From contig JAFXPU010000022.1 in NCBI GenBank assembly GCA_017527675.1, positions 1 to 36,553 of the forward strand: DNA of 36,553 nt, written 5' to 3'. The position numbers and the translations under genes are program-made. The stretch comes from Bacilli bacterium. Its GTDB lineage: Bacteria; Bacillota_I; Bacilli_A; RF39; UBA660. Below, one piece after another: positions 33,103 to 36,553 of this stretch. The notes under the pieces were generated by a model that did not search any database, was not told the origin of the DNA, and was given only the letters and a program-made list of their open reading frames with translations. Position 1 is the first letter of the stretch, and each line of letters begins with the position of its first letter.

Positions 33103-33108
33103 ATTATA
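33103..33108 (-). promoter_or_regulatory. -10 box of yidD
   Basis: TATAAT on the minus strand, seven bases before the ATG at 33095; the start of transcription would fall on or next to the start codon. Confidence 0.6.
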
Positions 33109-33159
33109 CTAAAAAAATAGTAAATTATCAAATAATAATACTATACTTAATTATTTATA

Positions 33160-33168
33160 TGTTATAAT
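33160..33168 (+). promoter_or_regulatory. Extended -10 promoter of the gene at 33207
   Basis: TGTTATAAT with no clear -35; a leader of about 32 bases follows with AGAAGGTG (33192-33199). Confidence 0.55.
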
Positions 33169-33206
33169 TAATATAGTAAGGACGTATAAATAGAAGGTGT
33201 GGTTTC

Positions 33207-34571
33207 ATGACAAAAGAAGAGTTATTAAACATAATTGATAAATTTGATTCAGAGGCATATTCATATAAAGATGGATATGAAACGGAAATGAAATATCTTT
33301 ATGCTCTTGGAAGAGAAATAAATAAAAGTGATGAAACAAATTTGAACCCTTTTTATGATAGATTAGTTGCCCTAATAGGAATGATCAAATTTAAATATGG
33401 CTTTGAAAGTGAAATAATTGCATCTTGTCCTGAATTATATAATGTAGAAGGAATTATTGATTCTTTTTCACTTGATAGTAATGATATAGTAAATCAATAT
33501 AATTATGTTTTAACTATGTATAATAGTGTTGTTAGTAATCTTAAAAATGTTGATTTTTTGGATAATAAATATACTAATTTATCATCCAAAGAAGGATTAT
33601 ACTTAGAAATAGAATCTTTAAAATCATTAATATCTAATACTGAATATAGAAAATATATAGATTCTAATCAAATAAGTGATATATTAGTTGATTGTGTTAA
33701 ACTAAATAGGGGATTAAGTATTAAAAAAAATAATAATAAATATAGTGAAATTATTAAAAATATCTGGGAATCTTCTATATCTAATTCTATTACTAATGAT
33801 ACTAATTTTAGGTTATTATTTTCTAATATTTCTGGTGATGATTTAGTATCTCAAGCTAATAGATTATTAAATAGAAAAGAACAATCATCATGTAGTATGA
33901 TTAGTTCTAATTTTATTGCTACATATGGTAGTAAAACTAGAAAAATAGGTTTTATATATCCAAATAGTTCTGAAATAATATTAGCAAGTGCTTATGACTT
34001 ATGTTCCAATGTATTTGGAAGTGGTGCTATTAATTCTGAAAAGGGTACTCAAATAGCAACGCCAGAAGTTTTAGAAAAAATAGGTATCTTAAGATCTACC
34101 GAAAAAAAAGAAGATATATTTTCATCTAGTTGTTATAATGAAGTAACAGTTAATTCTAAACCATGTGGTATTGTAGTTATTGGTTTAGGTGAAAATGATT
34201 TAAATATTGATTATCAAGATACCTTACTGCTTTCTAAAAACACTAATTTACCAATATACTATATTGATACTATGAAATTAAAAGATACACTTTCTGATAA
34301 TGATAAAAGTTATATAGCATTTCATACATTAGCTTCATACTATGGAATATCTTCTAAAGATTTTGCTAATATCTATAAAGAAGATAAAATATCCTTAATA
34401 TATAGTCTTGTTGATAGATATAAAGAGACTATTTCTGATATCTTTTTAAAACTTAAAGAAAATGGTAATTTAAGTAAAGAAAATATGTTTGAAGTGTTAA
34501 ATAGTGTAATTGATCTATCTTTAACAAATAATCAAATTGATAATGAATTTGAAACACATAAAAGTTTATAG
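33207..34571 (+). CDS. Large cytosolic protein of unknown function
   Basis: A 454-residue protein I cannot assign. There is no signal peptide, membrane helix or zinc motif. The N-terminal half (1-230) is mainly helical. From about 235 to 320 the sequence is beta-rich with the distinctive stretch SNFIATYGSKTRKIGFIYP and then ASAYDLCSNVFGSGAINSEKGTQ; a short strand-rich part with CGIVVIGLGENDLNI follows (about 325-340). A helical end completes it. Codon use (many ATA, AGT, AAT) is like the accessory genes. It has its own promoter and good ribosome binding site. Confidence 0.8.
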   Translation: MTKEELLNIIDKFDSEAYSYKDGYETEMKYLYALGREINKSDETNLNPFYDRLVALIGMIKFKYGFESEIIASCPELYNVEGIIDSFSLDSNDIVNQYNYVLTMYNSVVSNLKNVDFLDNKYTNLSSKEGLYLEIESLKSLISNTEYRKYIDSNQISDILVDCVKLNRGLSIKKNNNKYSEIIKNIWESSISNSITNDTNFRLLFSNISGDDLVSQANRLLNRKEQSSCSMISSNFIATYGSKTRKIGFIYPNSSEIILASAYDLCSNVFGSGAINSEKGTQIATPEVLEKIGILRSTEKKEDIFSSSCYNEVTVNSKPCGIVVIGLGENDLNIDYQDTLLLSKNTNLPIYYIDTMKLKDTLSDNDKSYIAFHTLASYYGISSKDFANIYKEDKISLIYSLVDRYKETISDIFLKLKENGNLSKENMFEVLNSVIDLSLTNNQIDNEFETHKSL

Positions 34572-34640
34572 TTAATTATTAACGATATTAAAAATAAAAA
34601 GATGATGTCTTTTTGTGCAATAACTGTAAGAGGTGAAAAA

Positions 34641-35267
34641 ATGAAAAAATGGCTTATTTCTTTTTTTGTGTTAGTATTAATTTTTAGCACTATTTTGTTA
34701 TTTGTTTTTTTACCTAAAAAGAATAATAATAAGAAAAATAAAAAAACTAATGAACCAAAAGTTGAAACGAAAGTTAATAAATCAAATAAAAAGAAAAATG
34801 AACAAGAATCTAAAACTGTTGAAGTTAAAGATGATATTAATAAAGATGATAACAGTAATAATGCTAATGATGAGAACAAAGATGAAAATTTAACTACTAA
34901 TCAACAACAAGAAGAACCAGTGAGTGTTGCTCCAGTAGTAGAACAACCACAAACTCAAGTTGTACAGCCTGAACCAGTTCAAGTATCACAACCTGAACAA
35001 CAACCTGTTGTTTTAGAACCTCAAACAGCTCCTGAACCTAAACCATGGGATAATCTTGGTATTACAGAATATGAATACTATCATTCACCGATGTGGTCTT
35101 GGGCAAGAGTAGATTATGCCATAGAAACATATGGTAGTTTTGCGGCAACACATCAAGCTTGTATTGATGCTGGAGAAAGATTAGAAGATATAACTAGTTA
35201 TGCTTGTACCAATATTAACAGTTATTCAGGTGATTATTTAGGAGATATGTTAAGAGTGAAATATTAA
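34641..35267 (+). CDS. Anchored surface protein with low-complexity stalk and C-terminal Cys domain
   Basis: A 208-residue protein: one N-terminal membrane helix (about 4-24), a long low-complexity part, first Lys/Asn/Glu-rich (about 26-95) then Gln/Pro/Val-rich (about 96-145), and a compact domain at the end (about 147-208) that starts WDNLGITEYEYYHSPMWSW and holds two cysteines in the pattern HQAC ... YAC, probably a disulphide. The layout is that of a surface protein that carries a small domain through the wall on a flexible stalk. Function unknown. The ATG at 34641 has AGAGGTG upstream. A weak hairpin (AAAAAGA ... TCTTTTT, 34596-34614) lies before it. Confidence 0.82.
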   Translation: MKKWLISFFVLVLIFSTILLFVFLPKKNNNKKNKKTNEPKVETKVNKSNKKKNEQESKTVEVKDDINKDDNSNNANDENKDENLTTNQQQEEPVSVAPVVEQPQTQVVQPEPVQVSQPEQQPVVLEPQTAPEPKPWDNLGITEYEYYHSPMWSWARVDYAIETYGSFAATHQACIDAGERLEDITSYACTNINSYSGDYLGDMLRVKY

Positions 35268-35272
35268 TTATT

Positions 35273-35301
35273 AAAAAACAGGATATATATTCTGTTTTTT
35301 T
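35273..35301 (+). terminator. Terminator
   Basis: AAAAACAGGAT and ATTCTGTTTTT (35274-35299) form a stem with one G-U pair and an ATAT loop; a T run follows. Confidence 0.85.
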
Positions 35302-35374
35302 GTTATAATTTCCACTCTACATCTGCTGTGGTGCAAATAATATTTATCTGTATTATAATTACTTGTAGAGGTGG
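35301..35374 (+). promoter_or_regulatory. Two -10 boxes and an inverted repeat before the XRE gene
   Basis: TATAAT occurs at 35304-35309 and 35354-35359. CCACTCTAC (35312-35320) and GTAGAGGTGG (35365-35374) are inverted copies with one bulge; the right arm contains the ribosome binding site. A transcript starting at or before the first arm could hide this site; one from the second box would not. The repeat may also be a binding site for the regulator itself. Confidence 0.5.
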
Positions 35375-35379
35375 AGATA

Positions 35380-36123
35380 ATGAATCAAGAAAAGATTGGA
35401 AAATTTATAGCTAAATTACGTAAAGAAAAAAATATGACTCAACAAGAGTTAGCAGATATGTTAAATGTAACTGATAGAGCTGTTTCACATTGGGAAAATG
35501 GTCGATGTTTACCAGATATATCACTATTTAAATCTATTTGTGAAATATTTAATATATCTATAAATGAATTAATAAGTGGAGAAAAAATAACTAAAGAAAA
35601 CTATAAAGAAGAATCTGATAATAATATATTAAATGTTATTACAACTACAGAAAAAAAGAATGTATTAGTAAAAAGAAAGTATAAAATATTTATTATGATT
35701 AGCATAACAATAATTGTAATAAACATTCTAATTTTCTTTTTAACAAAAAAAAGATATGAGCAGTCAGAAATTGAATCTATTACAGTTTTTGGTGAAAAAA
35801 TAGATGTGATAAAAAATAAAAAAGTATATAAAGTATATATGAAAAGTGCAACAATAAAAAAAAGAATAAGTAATAAGGAATGTGTTAAACCAATAGAAGT
35901 AAAATATAAAAATGGTAAAAGAACCAAAGAATGGGCTTTTAGATATAATGAAGGTGATGAAGAAGCATATCTTTACAGTACTACAGATGAAACATATTCT
36001 GAAAGAATAATGGATAATATAGACAATAGTTCAATATATTATGTTGGTGCTTATGATGTATATATTGAAGTTCATTTAGATGAACCATTACATATAGATG
36101 AGTCATGTAAATTTAATAAATAA
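35380..36123 (+). CDS. Membrane-anchored XRE-family regulator
   Basis: A 247-residue protein. Residues 5-67 form an XRE helix-turn-helix domain (KLRKEKNMTQQELADML, then VTDRAVSHWENGRCLPD). After a linker, a single membrane helix (about 102-122) follows, and then a domain on the outer side (about 130-247) of beta-rich character with one Cys pair (C171, C242 by approximate position). This layout places a DNA-binding domain inside and a sensing domain outside the cell. The ligand is unknown. The ATG at 35380 has GAGGTGGAG (35368-35376) close by. It precedes a membrane protein gene that it might control. Confidence 0.88.
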   Translation: MNQEKIGKFIAKLRKEKNMTQQELADMLNVTDRAVSHWENGRCLPDISLFKSICEIFNISINELISGEKITKENYKEESDNNILNVITTTEKKNVLVKRKYKIFIMISITIIVINILIFFLTKKRYEQSEIESITVFGEKIDVIKNKKVYKVYMKSATIKKRISNKECVKPIEVKYKNGKRTKEWAFRYNEGDEEAYLYSTTDETYSERIMDNIDNSSIYYVGAYDVYIEVHLDEPLHIDESCKFNK

Positions 36124-36173
36124 TACTAGACATTGTATTTAACTCATTATAAGAATATATTATATAAACATAT

Positions 36174-36201
36174 TTGAAATTTATCCTTTTTATTATATAA
36201 T
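36174..36201 (+). promoter_or_regulatory. Promoter of the gene at 36229
   Basis: TTGAAA (36174-36179), 16 bases, TATAAT (36196-36201). AAGGAGA precedes the ATG. Confidence 0.78.
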
Positions 36202-36228
36202 GAAATTGAAAATTATTAAGGAGACATT

Positions 36229-36553
36229 ATGGATAGATTTAAAAGAGTTATAAACAAATCAAAGCATAAAACAATTGATATATATATTAAAGAAAAATGG
36301 TATGATGTATTTGTTTATGCCTTTATGCTTGGATTATTTGACTCATTATTATTAAATTTAATTCCAAACATTATATTTCAAATAATAATTATTATAATAA
36401 GCATCGGAATAGTAATCGAAAAAATATATGTTTATAAAACTTTTAAAAAAATAAAAAATTATTTAGTAAATAGTGGCCTTATTAATGATATAGGAAATAT
36501 TCTATTCTGTAATGATCGAAATTATTTTTTAACAGATAATTATATAATTTTAG
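36229..36553 (+). CDS. Membrane protein, N-terminal part (runs off the window)
   Basis: The frame from the ATG at 36229 is open for 108 codons to the end of the window. The visible part starts basic (MDRFKRVINKSKHKTIDIY), has a hydrophobic stretch from about residue 29 to 63 that could be two membrane helices, then a basic segment (YKTFKKIKNY) and a mostly hydrophilic part. AAGGAGA and a good promoter lie upstream. No family is recognised; its link to the XRE regulator before it is by position only. Confidence 0.75.
   Translation, partial: MDRFKRVINKSKHKTIDIYIKEKWYDVFVYAFMLGLFDSLLLNLIPNIIFQIIIIIISIGIVIEKIYVYKTFKKIKNYLVNSGLINDIGNILFCNDRNYFLTDNYIIL

Noticed and set aside
34532-34879. Minus-strand open frame across the start of the surface protein at 34641
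   Set aside because: It is antisense to the Lys/Asn low-complexity stalk and lacks a ribosome binding site.
36124-36173. Terminator after the XRE gene
   Set aside because: The stretch is only A/T-rich; no stable stem followed by Ts was found.

Overview
The window is very AT-rich (visibly well under 35% GC) and reads as a chromosomal segment of a low-GC Gram-positive bacterium of the Bacilli/Mollicutes side of the Firmicutes, possibly an uncultured gut lineage of the RF39 or Erysipelotrichia type (inference). Supporting signs are strong AGGAGG-type ribosome binding sites, the Bacillus-like order mrnC-rlmB-sigH-secE-nusG-rplKA-rplJL-rsmC-rpoBC, and an Asn at the RpoB position whose Asn variant is known from rifampicin-insensitive Mollicutes. 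The standard code is used: rlmB ends in a true TGA and tryptophan is TGG. Peptidoglycan hydrolase and sporulation-type sigma genes suggest a walled organism descended from spore formers.

Layout. 1-1943: two overlapping large serine recombinases, probably the edge of a mobile element, ending next to the promoter of the housekeeping genes. 1998-5784: ribosome assembly and rRNA processing genes (rbgA, mrnC, rlmB), sigH, a small anchored protein, then secE-nusG. 5788-6840: a gene of unknown function between two copies of the nusG 3' end plus terminator, a clear scar of recombination. 6866-7624: a membrane protein with four copies of a short motif. 7632-18091: ribosomal protein and RNA polymerase operons, with two L1-binding mRNA mimics, an L10 attenuation leader and strong promoters. 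18123-21297: a 918-residue surface protein with a type IV prepilin-like N-terminus and Ig-like repeats, followed by a small anchored protein interrupted by a stop codon. 21310-24388: a radical SAM protein (minus strand), a YgjP-type metallopeptidase, an M23 murein hydrolase and a 54-residue Cse60-like gene. 24463-30743: clpC, four poorly characterised proteins and gltX. 30838-31787: a SpoIIAA/RsbV-like STAS protein directly followed by a sigma-F/B-type sigma factor, with no anti-sigma kinase gene between them. 31834-31924: tRNA-Ser(GCU). 31943-33095 (minus): a ZnuA-like lipoprotein and yidD. 33207-36553: a large unknown protein, an anchored exported protein, a membrane-bound XRE regulator and the start of another membrane protein running off the end.

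How it works together. Most of the window is information-processing machinery with classical autogenous control. The accessory parts are surface or envelope proteins, each usually with its own extended -10 promoter (TGnTATAAT) and its own short hairpin terminator. The most interesting biology is the dismantled partner-switching pair, where kinase gene and phosphoacceptor serine are both missing; the recombination scar behind nusG; the prepilin-like giant surface protein; and two genes that look leaderless.
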